Assembly (NCBI RefSeq): GCF_000733845.1
Contig: NZ_JPOI01000001.1
Coordinates: 558,001-622,000 of the forward strand
Origin: Geobacillus vulcani PSS1
Lineage (GTDB): Bacteria; Bacillota; Bacilli; Bacillales; Anoxybacillaceae
Direction: 5' to 3'
DNA: 64,000 nucleotides
The position numbers were made by a program, and so were the translations under genes. How positions within the stretch are numbered: position 1 is the first letter of the stretch; every line of letters starts with the position of its first letter. Below the pieces are notes generated by a model, which was given only the letters and a program-made list of their open reading frames with translations, was not told where the DNA came from and searched no databases. Of the stretch, positions 54,753 to 62,416 are shown piece by piece.

Positions 54753-54986
54753 CGGTCATCTCCTCCTTTATCATGAATGGTCATCCATAACCAAACATTG
54801 GACAACTTCGAGCGAATGCCGCCAAAGCATCGGAAAGGAGGATGAAACACAACGATGTCGCCTACATCCATCGGTCGTACACAAAGATCAGATGACATGT
54901 TCCGGTCATTGGCTGCTTTCTCCCTACCATAGTTGAACGGCATGTCTCGTTCCTTCTTTCCAAAGGGGCATCCCACGATGTTCCGA

Positions 54987-55409
54987 TTAGATTGTCTCCG
55001 GCGCAACAGTCGTCCGCTTTTGTTTCCGCTTGCGTCCCGCGGCGAGCGTGCGAATTGACAAGCAAATGCCCGTCGCCGTTAAGACGATCATCGCCACCGC
55101 GGCGAGATCAACCGCCCAACGAATGTCGAGCGAGCCAATGCGCCCTTCATGCAGCTGGCGGATGAACGTTCCAAGCGACGTTCCTCTTTCTTCAGCGCGC
55201 GGAACGATCGGGGCAGTGGACGAGCCTGCGCCAGACGCTTGTTCCACTCCGAACGCGCCGCCTGCTTGCATGGCACGATGCATTTCGCCGCGTTCGGCCT
55301 GGCCGATGAGCCACGGCTCGGATAGAAACAGGCCTGTCACAGCTTCAACGAGCAAAAAGACGGAACTGATCAATCCAATCCAAAGATGCAAATTTCTCAT
55401 TTTCCTCAT
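54987..55409 (-). CDS. PepSY-associated transmembrane protein
   Basis: A 140-residue protein with two transmembrane helices (about residues 5-27 and 95-117) separated by an outside loop. The LHLWIGLISSVFLLVEAVTGLFL start and the LHEGRIGSLDIRWAVDLAAVAMIVLTATGICLSI end are typical of PepSY-TM proteins, which often lie next to envelope-sensing two-component systems. ATG at 55409 follows GGAGGAGCATGACG; an ATG six bases earlier is closer to the site. Divergent from the response regulator, with a shared control region. Confidence 0.85.
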   Translation of the reverse strand: MRKMRNLHLWIGLISSVFLLVEAVTGLFLSEPWLIGQAERGEMHRAMQAGGAFGVEQASGAGSSTAPIVPRAEERGTSLGTFIRQLHEGRIGSLDIRWAVDLAAVAMIVLTATGICLSIRTLAAGRKRKQKRTTVAPETI

Positions 55410-55457
55410 CGTCATGCTCCTCCTTTTCCTCTTCGCCCATCATCATACCCAAGCAAA

Positions 55458-55530
55458 GTGAAAAAACGGTGAAAAATCCTCGTCGGATCGGCTTTCCTTT
55501 GCCTTTTCAATTTTCACCTTTTTTTCACGT
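55458..55530. promoter_or_regulatory. Mirror-image direct-repeat boxes between PepSY and two-component genes
   Basis: GTGAAA occurs at 55458 and 55469, and TTTCAC at 55512 and 55523. Each pair is spaced 11 bases, the pattern bound by OmpR-type regulators, and the two pairs point in opposite directions. The right pair overlaps the -35 region of the TATGAT box at about 55539. Likely binding sites for autoregulation by the adjacent regulator. Confidence 0.6.
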
Positions 55531-55576
55531 AGATTTGCTATGATAAAAGCAAGGATGGAAAACAGGAGGAACGTCC

Positions 55577-56248
55577 ATGAAAGTGTTGCTGGCGGAAGAC
55601 GATCTCCATTTAGGGGAACTGATCGTTCATTTGTTGAAGAAAAAAGGCATTGACCATATCGATTGGGTGCAGGAAGGGGAAGACGCGTACGACTACGCGA
55701 TGGCGGAATTTTACGATGTCGTCGTGCTCGATTGGATGCTGCCGAACGGCGATGGGGTGGAGATTTGCCGCCGCTTGCGGCAAAACGGCTACACAGGCGC
55801 CATTTTGATGTTGACCGCGAAAGACGCGGTGCAAGACCGCGTCACCGGGCTTGAATCCGGAGCGGATGACTATTTGGTCAAGCCGTTTGAAATCGATGAG
55901 CTTGTCGCTCGCTTAAAAGCGCTCGCCCGGCGCACGTTCGTCCCGCTCCAAGAGGAAACCGTGACGTTTCACGGCTTCACATTGAACCGGACAAGCCATA
56001 CGCTGCATCGCGGTGACGAGGAAATTTTCCTCACCCCGCGCGAGTTTCAGCTCCTTGATCTTCTCGTCCAAAATCAAGGCCACGTCGTACCGCGCGAGAC
56101 GATATTGGACCGCGTCTGGGGCTGGGACGCCGACGTCTCAATGAAAACGATCGACGCGACGATCAAATTGCTCCGTAAAAAATTGAAGGACGACGTCATC
56201 CAAACGGTGCGCGGGGTGGGATATAAAATTGATCAAACAATGGAATGA
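55577..56248 (+). CDS. OmpR-family response regulator
   Basis: A 223-residue regulator. The receiver has the acidic pair EDD (residues 7-9), the phosphorylated Asp in VVLDWMLPNGDG, Thr in MLTAKD and Lys in YLVKPF. The C-terminal winged helix (about 130-220, LTPREFQLLDLLVQNQGHVVPRETILDRVWG...VRGVGYKI) is of the OmpR type. ATG at 55577 follows AACAGGAGGAACGTCC. Its 3' end overlaps the kinase gene, so they form one operon. Confidence 0.96.
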   Translation: MKVLLAEDDLHLGELIVHLLKKKGIDHIDWVQEGEDAYDYAMAEFYDVVVLDWMLPNGDGVEICRRLRQNGYTGAILMLTAKDAVQDRVTGLESGADDYLVKPFEIDELVARLKALARRTFVPLQEETVTFHGFTLNRTSHTLHRGDEEIFLTPREFQLLDLLVQNQGHVVPRETILDRVWGWDADVSMKTIDATIKLLRKKLKDDVIQTVRGVGYKIDQTME

Positions 56249-57602
56249 ATGGCGCAACTGGCTGCGCCGTTTAGGAAGCGCGGACTTGTTCCGCCGCACC
56301 CATTGGCGGCTGACGGCGCTTTACAGCGGCATCTTTACTTTATTTCTCGCTTTGTTTATCGTCATCGCCGCCGCTTTGTTTTATTGGATCACGACATCCG
56401 ATCAAGAGCGGCGCATCGTTCGCCTCGCTGAACAAGAGGCCAACACGATGGAACAGTTTTTGTTAAAGCAAAGCGATTTTGACTTGTTCGATGACGAAAG
56501 TCTCGTATTGCTCAGCGAAGACCAACTCTTTTTTTACGTAATCGCTCCTAATGGCGATCTGCTTGCCGGGGATGAAGTCCACCCGCGCCTGCGCCCGTAC
56601 TTTTTGCACGCCTTGTCTCGTCTAAATATGAACGCACGTGCTCCAGTCTATTTGACCGTATCATTACCCGAGCATATGCCGGGCCTGGCCCGCGACGCCG
56701 CCCGTGACTGGCGGGTGCTCGCCGCCGCCCGTCCGCTCGTCATTCATGGCAATGTCGTCGGCATCTTGTATATCGGGATGGATGTGACCTCGTTTTTCGG
56801 GGTGTTCCATTGGCTGCTTATTGTGCTGATCGGTCTTGCCGTTCTCTTTCTCGCCGTCGGCGTGGCGCTCAGTTACTTCATGTCGAAGCGGGCGCTCGTG
56901 CCGATTGAAGAAGCGTACGAGCGGCAGCGCCAGTTTGTCGCCGACGCCTCCCATGAATTGCGCACACCGCTGAGCGTCGTCTTTTCATCTGTTGAGGCGC
57001 TCACAATGGAAGAAGACGTGATGAAAAACGAGTTTGCCCGCCGTCTGCTTGACCGCCTTCGCGAGGAGTTGAAGCGGATCACAAAGCTGATGAACGATCT
57101 CTTGACGCTCGCCCGCGCCGATGCGAGACACGCCGCGTTGGAACTGGCGAAACAGACGTTTGACTTTCGCCCGCACGCCGAGCGCACGTTTCAGCTCGTG
57201 GCGGAACTGGCGGCGAAAAAACAGCTCACGATGCACTTTCACGCTCCGGAACAAGCGGTCGTGACGGCCGACCCGGATAAACTGACGCAGCTGCTGTACA
57301 TTTTGCTTGATAACGCGATCAAATACACCCCAGAAGGCGGAGAAGTGACATTGTCGATCCGCACCGAGCCGAAGCAGTTCATCCTTTCCGTCAAAGACAC
57401 CGGCATCGGCATCCCACCGGAAGACATCGGCCGCATTTTCGACCGCTTTTACCGCGTCGACAAAGCGCGCTCGCGCCAACAAGGCGGTCACGGCCTAGGG
57501 CTATCGATCGCCAAATGGATCGTTGATGCCCATGGCGGCACGATCCATGTCCACAGCCAGCTCGGGCAAGGGACGGAGTTTATCGTACGTCTGCCTGCCT
57601 GA
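56229..57602 (+). CDS. Sensor histidine kinase
   Basis: A 457-residue membrane kinase. Two transmembrane helices (about residues 28-52 and 184-208) enclose a ~130-residue outside sensor domain. Then comes the HisKA box DASHELRTPLSVV and a complete ATPase domain (N box DNAIKYTPEGGE, G1 DTGIGIPPED, F box FDRFYRVDKARS, G2 GGHGLGLSIAKWI). The TTG start at 56229 lies inside the regulator gene behind GGGTGGGATATAAAA. The signal is unknown; neighbours (PepSY, HtrA, PspA-like) suggest envelope stress. Confidence 0.95.
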   Translation: MIKQWNEWRNWLRRLGSADLFRRTHWRLTALYSGIFTLFLALFIVIAAALFYWITTSDQERRIVRLAEQEANTMEQFLLKQSDFDLFDDESLVLLSEDQLFFYVIAPNGDLLAGDEVHPRLRPYFLHALSRLNMNARAPVYLTVSLPEHMPGLARDAARDWRVLAAARPLVIHGNVVGILYIGMDVTSFFGVFHWLLIVLIGLAVLFLAVGVALSYFMSKRALVPIEEAYERQRQFVADASHELRTPLSVVFSSVEALTMEEDVMKNEFARRLLDRLREELKRITKLMNDLLTLARADARHAALELAKQTFDFRPHAERTFQLVAELAAKKQLTMHFHAPEQAVVTADPDKLTQLLYILLDNAIKYTPEGGEVTLSIRTEPKQFILSVKDTGIGIPPEDIGRIFDRFYRVDKARSRQQGGHGLGLSIAKWIVDAHGGTIHVHSQLGQGTEFIVRLPA

Positions 57603-57613
57603 GCACATCTTCG

Positions 57614-57650
57614 AAAAGGGCGCCTCCGCAAAACAACGAGGCGCCCTTTT
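57614..57650 (+). terminator. Terminator of the two-component operon
   Basis: AAAAGGGCGCCTC (57614-57626) pairs with GAGGCGCCCTTTT (57638-57650). Confidence 0.88.
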
Positions 57651-57659
57651 GACCGTTGT

Positions 57660-57799
57660 CTAGAAGGCTGGGGAAAAACGGCTGATTCTCTTAATCAATG
57701 GGAGAATGAGCGAAAAGCAGAACCGATGCAACAAGGGTTTTTCTAATTGAGAAATAACATTGTAAAGCCGTATCCACGACTAAATCACCATCCTCCTAG
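57660..57799 (+). repeat. MITE-like dispersed repeat copy R8
   Basis: A 132-bp element (57664-57795) between CTAG direct repeats (57660-57663 and 57796-57799). Left end AAGGCTGGGGAAAAACGGCT, right end TAAATCACCATCCTC. Nearly identical body to copy R2 at 31977-32108. Confidence 0.88.
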
Positions 57800-57962
57800 G
57801 CGCTTTTCCTGCGTTTATCCCCTCCATCTCTTGTGCTTCGCCTGCGGGCAACCGGCTTTTCTCTTTTTTGAAATCTGTGTCCTCTTTTCACCTTATTTTC
57901 TCTTTCCCTCGCTACAATGCAAACTGTAGGCCGGTCCACCATCAAAAAAGGAGGTGAGAAGA

Positions 57963-58484
57963 TTGAAGAAAACTCGAGCAGTCGTTTGGCTCGCGCTTGT
58001 GGCGCTCGTTGGGGTCAGCTTGCTTCATGGGCTCACGCCGCATGAAGCGATGGCGCACGGACGCCCCGGGGTTCCGTTTGACGGCGTGCATGGCGGCGTT
58101 TGGCACCACCGTCAGGCATTCGGCATGGGGCCGCGCGCAGGCTGGATGCTTCCGCGCTTGTTCCTGTGGATCATCCCCTTGCTGCTTATCGGCGTTGGCG
58201 CCGTATGGCTCGCAGTGAAGCGGTCAAAGCGCTGGATCGGTTGGGCGCTCGTCACCTTAGGGATCGCCGCCTTGTTGCCGAAATGGGTGCTGATTGCACT
58301 GGCACTCGTGGCCGTCTACACGTTCGGACGACGTCAAGGACGAAAACCAGCAGCTGCTGAAGCATGGTCTCCAGCACCGCCGTCCGTTTCTGTCGATTGG
58401 CTGGACCAATGGGAAAAAACGATACAAAAGGAGGCGCTGACGAATGGGCATTTTTCGTCGGATCAAGACGATCGTTCTCGCTGA
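57963..58484 (+). CDS. Membrane protein upstream of a PspA-like gene
   Basis: A 173-residue protein with a signal-type helix (residues ~5-27), a Gly/His-rich outside loop (HGRPGVPFDGVHGGVWHHRQAFGMG), two further helices (about 65-82 and 88-115) and a cytoplasmic tail. The gene starts with TTG behind AAAGGAGGTGAGAAGA. It overlaps the PspA-like gene by about 40 bases, so the two are co-translated; it may be its membrane partner, similar in role to LiaI/PspC-type proteins. I do not recognise a named family. Confidence 0.8.
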   Translation: MKKTRAVVWLALVALVGVSLLHGLTPHEAMAHGRPGVPFDGVHGGVWHHRQAFGMGPRAGWMLPRLFLWIIPLLLIGVGAVWLAVKRSKRWIGWALVTLGIAALLPKWVLIALALVAVYTFGRRQGRKPAAAEAWSPAPPSVSVDWLDQWEKTIQKEALTNGHFSSDQDDRSR

Positions 58485-59097
58485 AGTGAATGAACAAATC
58501 GATCAATGGGAAGACCCGATCGCCATGACAAAACAATATTTGCGTGAACTCGAGCAGCAGCTCGAACGAGGGCGCCAAGCGCTCGCCCAGCAATGGGTCG
58601 CTGAGCGGCGCTATGAGACACTGATCGCCCAAGCGGAAGCGACGGTGGAAAAGCGGAACCGCCAAGCGAAACTGGCGCTCGAACGCAACGAAGAAGCGGT
58701 CGCCAAGTTGGCGCTGCGCGACAAGCTGCTGCACGAGAAAAAGCGGGAAGCCTATAAGCAACAATACAACGCGATCAAAGCGAAAACCGCTGAGGTGGCC
58801 CGCCGTCTTCAGGAGCTGCGCGAACGATATGACGAGCTCGCCGCCAAGCAGCTTGAGCTCACCGCTCGCGTCAACGCCGCCCAGGCGCTCAAGCAAATCG
58901 ACACGGCGCTCGCTTCGTTTTCCGCTGATGAAGCGCTGCGCGGCTTCGCCCGCATGGAAGAGCGCGTCATCGCCTTAGAAGCCGAAGCGGCCGCCGCCCG
59001 TTTCGGAGCGAACGTTGCGTTGTCCCCTGTGCCGTTTGAGGAAGAAGTGGAACGTGAGCTGGCAAAATGGAAAGAAGCCCAAGCGACGAACGCGTAA
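58444..59097 (+). CDS. PspA/IM30 (LiaH-like) membrane stress protein
   Basis: A 217-residue all-helical coiled-coil protein of the PspA/LiaH/IM30 family. The start MGIFRRIKTIVLAEVNEQIDQWEDPIAMTKQYLRELEQQL is the family's N-terminal helix and first coiled coil. It associates with the cytoplasmic membrane during envelope stress. It follows the small membrane protein with overlap and has its own GGAGG site and ATG at 58444. The nearby two-component system and HtrA make an envelope-stress cluster, though no regulatory link was read from sequence. Confidence 0.92.
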   Translation: MGIFRRIKTIVLAEVNEQIDQWEDPIAMTKQYLRELEQQLERGRQALAQQWVAERRYETLIAQAEATVEKRNRQAKLALERNEEAVAKLALRDKLLHEKKREAYKQQYNAIKAKTAEVARRLQELRERYDELAAKQLELTARVNAAQALKQIDTALASFSADEALRGFARMEERVIALEAEAAAARFGANVALSPVPFEEEVERELAKWKEAQATNA

Positions 59098-59124
59098 TCC
59101 CCCTCCCCCCTTTGACATAGATGA

Positions 59125-59163
59125 CCCCCTTGCCCGCTCGGCAAGGGGGATTGATTTGTTTGA
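59125..59163 (+). terminator. Terminator of the PspA-like operon
   Basis: CCCCCTTGCC (59125-59134) pairs with GGCAAGGGGG (59140-59149), followed by ATTGATTTGTTTG. Confidence 0.85.
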
Positions 59164-59255
59164 TCCCCTGTCACGCGTAAGCAAAATCATTCCCTCTTCT
59201 TTTCCATTGTGCTAAAATCATTAGAGAAACGAAATAATCCAGGAGATGACCCCGC

Positions 59256-60494
59256 ATGGACTGGAAGCGAAGCGTCCGCATTTTATGGCTGTGCAATTTT
59301 ATGGTGTCGGCCGGAATGACGATGGTCATTCCCTTTTTGTCGCTTTTCTTATGGCAAATGGGTGTCACTGAGCATCATGCCTTAAGCATGTGGACCGGGC
59401 TTGTCTTTTCCGCCACCTTCTTATCGGCAGCCATCATGGCGCCGATCTGGGGAATGTTTGCGGATCGATATGGTCAACGCGCCAATTTGATTCGCGCCGG
59501 AATCGGCATGGGTTTGATCACCGCCTGCATGGCGTTGGCCACTTCGCCCACGGCGCTGCTTGTGCTTCGGTTTCTTGTCGGCTTTTTCTCCGGCTTCATC
59601 ACCGTCTCGTTTTCCTATTTGGCCCGCGTCGTTCCGAAAGACCATAGCGGTGAGGCGCTCGGAACGCTGCAAACCGGCAGCATCGCCGGAAACATTATCG
59701 GGCCGCTCATCGGCGGCGCTTTGTCCGACTTGTTCGGCTTCCGCCCGGTGTTTTTAGTGACCGGGCTTTGCATTTTGCTTACCCTCTTGCCCGTCATCTT
59801 TTGGCTCGAAAAAGACCCAGTCGTGCCACAGACGAAAGAAAACAAGGCGAGCTTCAAAGACGTGTTCGAACACCGGCCGCTCATCATCTTGTTTGTCGCT
59901 ACGTTTCTCGTGCAAATCGCCGTTCTCGGCGTCAACTCGATGATGACGATTTTTGTCCAATCGTTGGTCGGCCACACTAGCAATCTCGCCTTTTTATCCG
60001 GCCTAGCCTCATCGATCACCGGCATCGCCACGATCATCGGCGCGCCGTATTTAGGGAAGCTCGGCGACCGGATCGGGCAAGAGAAAACATTGCCGATTTT
60101 GCTTGTTCTCTCCGGCTTGTTCGCCTTGCCGCAAGTCTGGACAGACCACATTTACGCCTTGTACGTATGGCGCTTCTTACAAGGGCTGGTCGTCGGCGGC
60201 GTATGGCCTGCCCTTCAGGCGCTCATCAACGCGCAAAGCCCGCGCCGCATTCAAGGGCGGGTGTTCGGCGTCACCGCCAGCAGCCGCTTCCTCGGCAACT
60301 TGACCGGCCCGACGGCCGCGGGCGCCATCGCCGGCCTGTTTTCCATCGCTTCGATTTTCGCCTTGTCCGGTCTCTTGTTGATCGCCACCGGCGCCTTGGT
60401 CGGCTATGCCCACCGCCCTGCAACCAACACATGGCGTGAAGGGATGAAAGAAAAACTCGCCGCGTGGACGCATCGCCTTCATAGTCGGCACTAA
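59256..60494 (+). CDS. MFS multidrug efflux transporter (MdtG-like)
   Basis: A 412-residue, 12-helix MFS antiporter. The intracellular loop motif GMFADRYGQRANLIRAGIGMG after helix 2 and the antiporter motif GSIAGNIIGPLIGGALSDLFGFR in helix 5 are typical of the DHA1/MdtG group of drug pumps. A ribosome site AGGAGATGACCCC precedes the ATG. No dedicated regulator is adjacent. Substrate unknown. Confidence 0.9.
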   Translation: MDWKRSVRILWLCNFMVSAGMTMVIPFLSLFLWQMGVTEHHALSMWTGLVFSATFLSAAIMAPIWGMFADRYGQRANLIRAGIGMGLITACMALATSPTALLVLRFLVGFFSGFITVSFSYLARVVPKDHSGEALGTLQTGSIAGNIIGPLIGGALSDLFGFRPVFLVTGLCILLTLLPVIFWLEKDPVVPQTKENKASFKDVFEHRPLIILFVATFLVQIAVLGVNSMMTIFVQSLVGHTSNLAFLSGLASSITGIATIIGAPYLGKLGDRIGQEKTLPILLVLSGLFALPQVWTDHIYALYVWRFLQGLVVGGVWPALQALINAQSPRRIQGRVFGVTASSRFLGNLTGPTAAGAIAGLFSIASIFALSGLLLIATGALVGYAHRPATNTWREGMKEKLAAWTHRLHSRH

Positions 60495-60589
60495 GCGACT
60501 TGGCGGCATCCAACTGAGATGGGCGCCTCGCTCGGCGGGAGCGCTATATTGACACGAGGCGCTCTGGCGGCATTGAACATGAAAGAAGG

Positions 60590-60618
60590 TATCCGCAAAA
60601 AGTGGGACACCTTCCCTT
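60590..60618 (-). terminator. Terminator of the S58 peptidase gene
   Basis: AAGGTATCC (60595-60603 region) pairs with GGACACCTT (60605-60613) around the loop GCAAAAAGTG; CTTTC follows on the minus strand. Confidence 0.55.
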
Positions 60619-60654
60619 CATCACCTGTCATCGTTTCATCCAACGGTTACCCTT

Positions 60655-61710
60655 CTATTCCCCCGCCCATTTCATCCGCTGAAGCAGCGAATACGGAATC
60701 GCCTCTCCAACGCGCCCGTTCCGCCCAGTCGTCGTTTCCGCCATCGTCAATGAGTTCCAAATCGCTTCCTCTGTCGCCTCAACAGCCGCTTGAAACAGCT
60801 CGTTCATGAGCGGCGCATCATCGCGGACAAGCGGCGGCAGCGCCTGATGCCCGGAATCGGCAACATGCGGAATCGTGTATGCCGTGGAAAAGGCAATGAC
60901 GATATCGCCGCTGCCGTGATGAACATGACTCCCCGTCCGCGCCAGCCCCACCGCCGCCCGCTTCGCCAACCGCTTCAATTGCCGCGCATCAAGCGGCGCA
61001 TTGGTCGCCACGATCATCATAATCGACCCAGGCGGCACGTCCCGCTCATCAAACGACGGCGGCACATACGGCACAAACCGCAGCTCTTCGCGCCGCCCAA
61101 AATTGCTCACGACAAGCGTCCCGACCGTATACATCCCGCCCGCGATCCGCGATGAACTGCCGACTCCTCCTTTCCAACCGAAGCACATCATGCCCGTCCC
61201 CGCGCCAACCGCTCCTTCTTCCATATCCACCCGCGCTTCGGCAATCGCCTGTTTCGCATGCGCCTTCGTCACCGCCAGCGCCCGCGCCGCGTTCAAATAG
61301 CTGTCATTGCACTCCCCGACCACGATGTTGACAGACCCGGCCGTGTCGCCAATCTCCGGCGTCATCTCCATCATATACTCAAGCGTCCCTTGCCAGACAG
61401 CGCCGACACTGAACGTACTCGTCAGCATAATCGGCGACTCGATCGTCCCCAGCTCCTCGACTTGCATGAGCCCCACCGTTTTCCCGAACCCGTTCAGGAC
61501 AAAGCACGCCGCCGGCACCTTCTCTAAAAACCAATTCCCCCCATGCGGCAGCACCGCCGTCACCCCAGTGCGGACCACCGTCCGTTCATCCCGCTCTTCA
61601 CGAATCGTCACATGCCCGACCCGAACGCCGGACACATCCGTAATTTGATTCCGCTTCCCTGTCGGAAGCGTGCCGATCGAAAACCCGAGATTGCGAAGTT
61701 TTTGGCGCAT
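60655..61710 (-). CDS. P1/DmpA-family (S58) aminopeptidase
   Basis: A 351-residue N-terminal-nucleophile hydrolase of the DmpA/BapA type. The family start (GTLPTGKRNQITDVSGVRVGHVTI) is present, and the autocleavage site lies at the Gly-Ser of WKGGVGSSSRIA, generating the nucleophilic Ser. These enzymes release D- or beta-amino acids or beta-peptides. ATG at 61710 follows GGAGGCTTCCCATCG; the frame is open for 39 more codons upstream without homology. No signal peptide, so it acts in the cytoplasm. Monocistronic. Confidence 0.93.
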   Translation of the reverse strand: MRQKLRNLGFSIGTLPTGKRNQITDVSGVRVGHVTIREERDERTVVRTGVTAVLPHGGNWFLEKVPAACFVLNGFGKTVGLMQVEELGTIESPIMLTSTFSVGAVWQGTLEYMMEMTPEIGDTAGSVNIVVGECNDSYLNAARALAVTKAHAKQAIAEARVDMEEGAVGAGTGMMCFGWKGGVGSSSRIAGGMYTVGTLVVSNFGRREELRFVPYVPPSFDERDVPPGSIMMIVATNAPLDARQLKRLAKRAAVGLARTGSHVHHGSGDIVIAFSTAYTIPHVADSGHQALPPLVRDDAPLMNELFQAAVEATEEAIWNSLTMAETTTGRNGRVGEAIPYSLLQRMKWAGE

Positions 61711-61798
61711 CGATGGGAAGCCTCCTGTCATAAATCCATTCCTCTTTCCATCATAACTTAAAGAAAGCATGAAAGTATAGAAAATATAGAAAAATAAC

Positions 61799-61942
61799 GG
61801 TTCATCACCACAACGTGTACTTGACAAGTGAGACTTCTTTTCGTGTCACCATGTATAAAAATCGTTGATTTACTGTTTTTTCTTTCCAGAAGGAAGTATG
61901 GCATGTTTTGAAACAGTCAAGTACAACTTTTGGTGAAGAGCC
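61799..61942. mobile_element. ISL3-like MITE, 144 bp
   Basis: Terminal inverted repeats of 27 bases with 22 matches: GGTTCATCACCAC.. at the left and GGCTCTTCACCAA.. on the other strand at the right, both ending TGTACTTGAC. Near-perfect 8-bp direct repeats AAAATAAC (61791-61798) and AAAGTAAC (61943-61950) flank it, the duplication length of ISL3-family elements. No gene inside. Confidence 0.8.
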
Positions 61943-61984
61943 AAAGTAACTTTCATTTTCCAAATATGTTCATTATTATAGTAA

Positions 61985-62106
61985 TAGGATCATACCACAG
62001 CAATGATCTCAGGGTTACTATGATAAGGGCTTTCTGCTTGGGCAGAATGACCCGCGGCGTTGGGGATCGCCTATCGCCCTCTTTTGGCGGGCATTCCCCA
62101 CTCTTA
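61985..62106 (+). ncRNA. Type II-C tracrRNA (GeoCas9 type), orphan
   Basis: The anti-repeat ATACCACAGCAATGATCTC (from 61992) continues AGGGTTACTATGATAAGGGC, then the nexus and hairpins TTTCTGC/GCAGAA, GACCCGCGGCGTTGGGGATC and CGCCCTCTTTTGGCGGGC, ending CATTCCCCACTCTT. From memory this is nearly the same as the tracrRNA of Geobacillus Cas9. It is followed at once by a terminator and then by a cas9 stub. No type II repeat was found in the window. Confidence 0.9.
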
Positions 62107-62114
62107 GGCGAACG

Positions 62115-62147
62115 AAGACCTTAGCGGAAAACGCTAAGGTCTTTTTT
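62115..62147 (+). terminator. Terminator of the tracrRNA
   Basis: AAGACCTTAGCG (62115-62126) pairs with CGCTAAGGTCTT (62132-62143), followed by TTTT. Confidence 0.92.
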
Positions 62148-62179
62148 ACTACATTATTCCGTTATGGGAGGGGATCGAA

Positions 62180-62347
62180 GTAAGATACAAAATCGGCCTT
62201 GATATCGGTATTACATCTGTCGGCTGGGCAGTCATTAATCTGGATCTTCCTCGTATCGAAGATTTGGGCGTCCGCATCTTTGACAGAGCAGAAAAAAATC
62301 GCGACTCACTGGTGCGATTTTCACCGAACAAAAAAGGCGGTGGATGA
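62180..62347 (+). pseudogene. cas9: cas9 5' stub (type II-C), start codon lost
   Basis: Translation from 62180 gives RYKIGLDIGITSVGWAV then INLDLPRIEDLGVRIFDRAE, the RuvC-I start of Geobacillus type II-C Cas9 (which begins MRYKIGLDIGITSVGWAV). The initiator is GTA instead of ATG, though the ribosome site GGGAGGGG is kept. After about 38 codons, near 62293, homology stops; a short unrelated tail runs to TGA at 62345 and includes two terminator-like hairpins (62298-62322, and AAGGCGG/CCGCCTT near 62334-62356). So over 1,000 codons and probably cas1, cas2 and the array were deleted. Confidence 0.9.
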
Positions 62348-62416
62348 CCGCCTTCTTCTTTTCCTCTTACTCATTCAACAGGAAACACTAGGGTGAGATC
62401 GATCACCCTTTTCCTC

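Noticed and set aside
60521..60565. Terminator for the MFS pump (GCGCCTCG...CGAGGCGC)
   Set aside because: The inverted repeat is real but the loop is long and no T-tract follows, so a terminator role is not supported.
62180..62347. Functional mini-Cas9 or IscB-like protein
   Set aside because: Only the RuvC-I strand-helix remains, with no start codon and a stop after 55 codons; no HNH or other RuvC motif.
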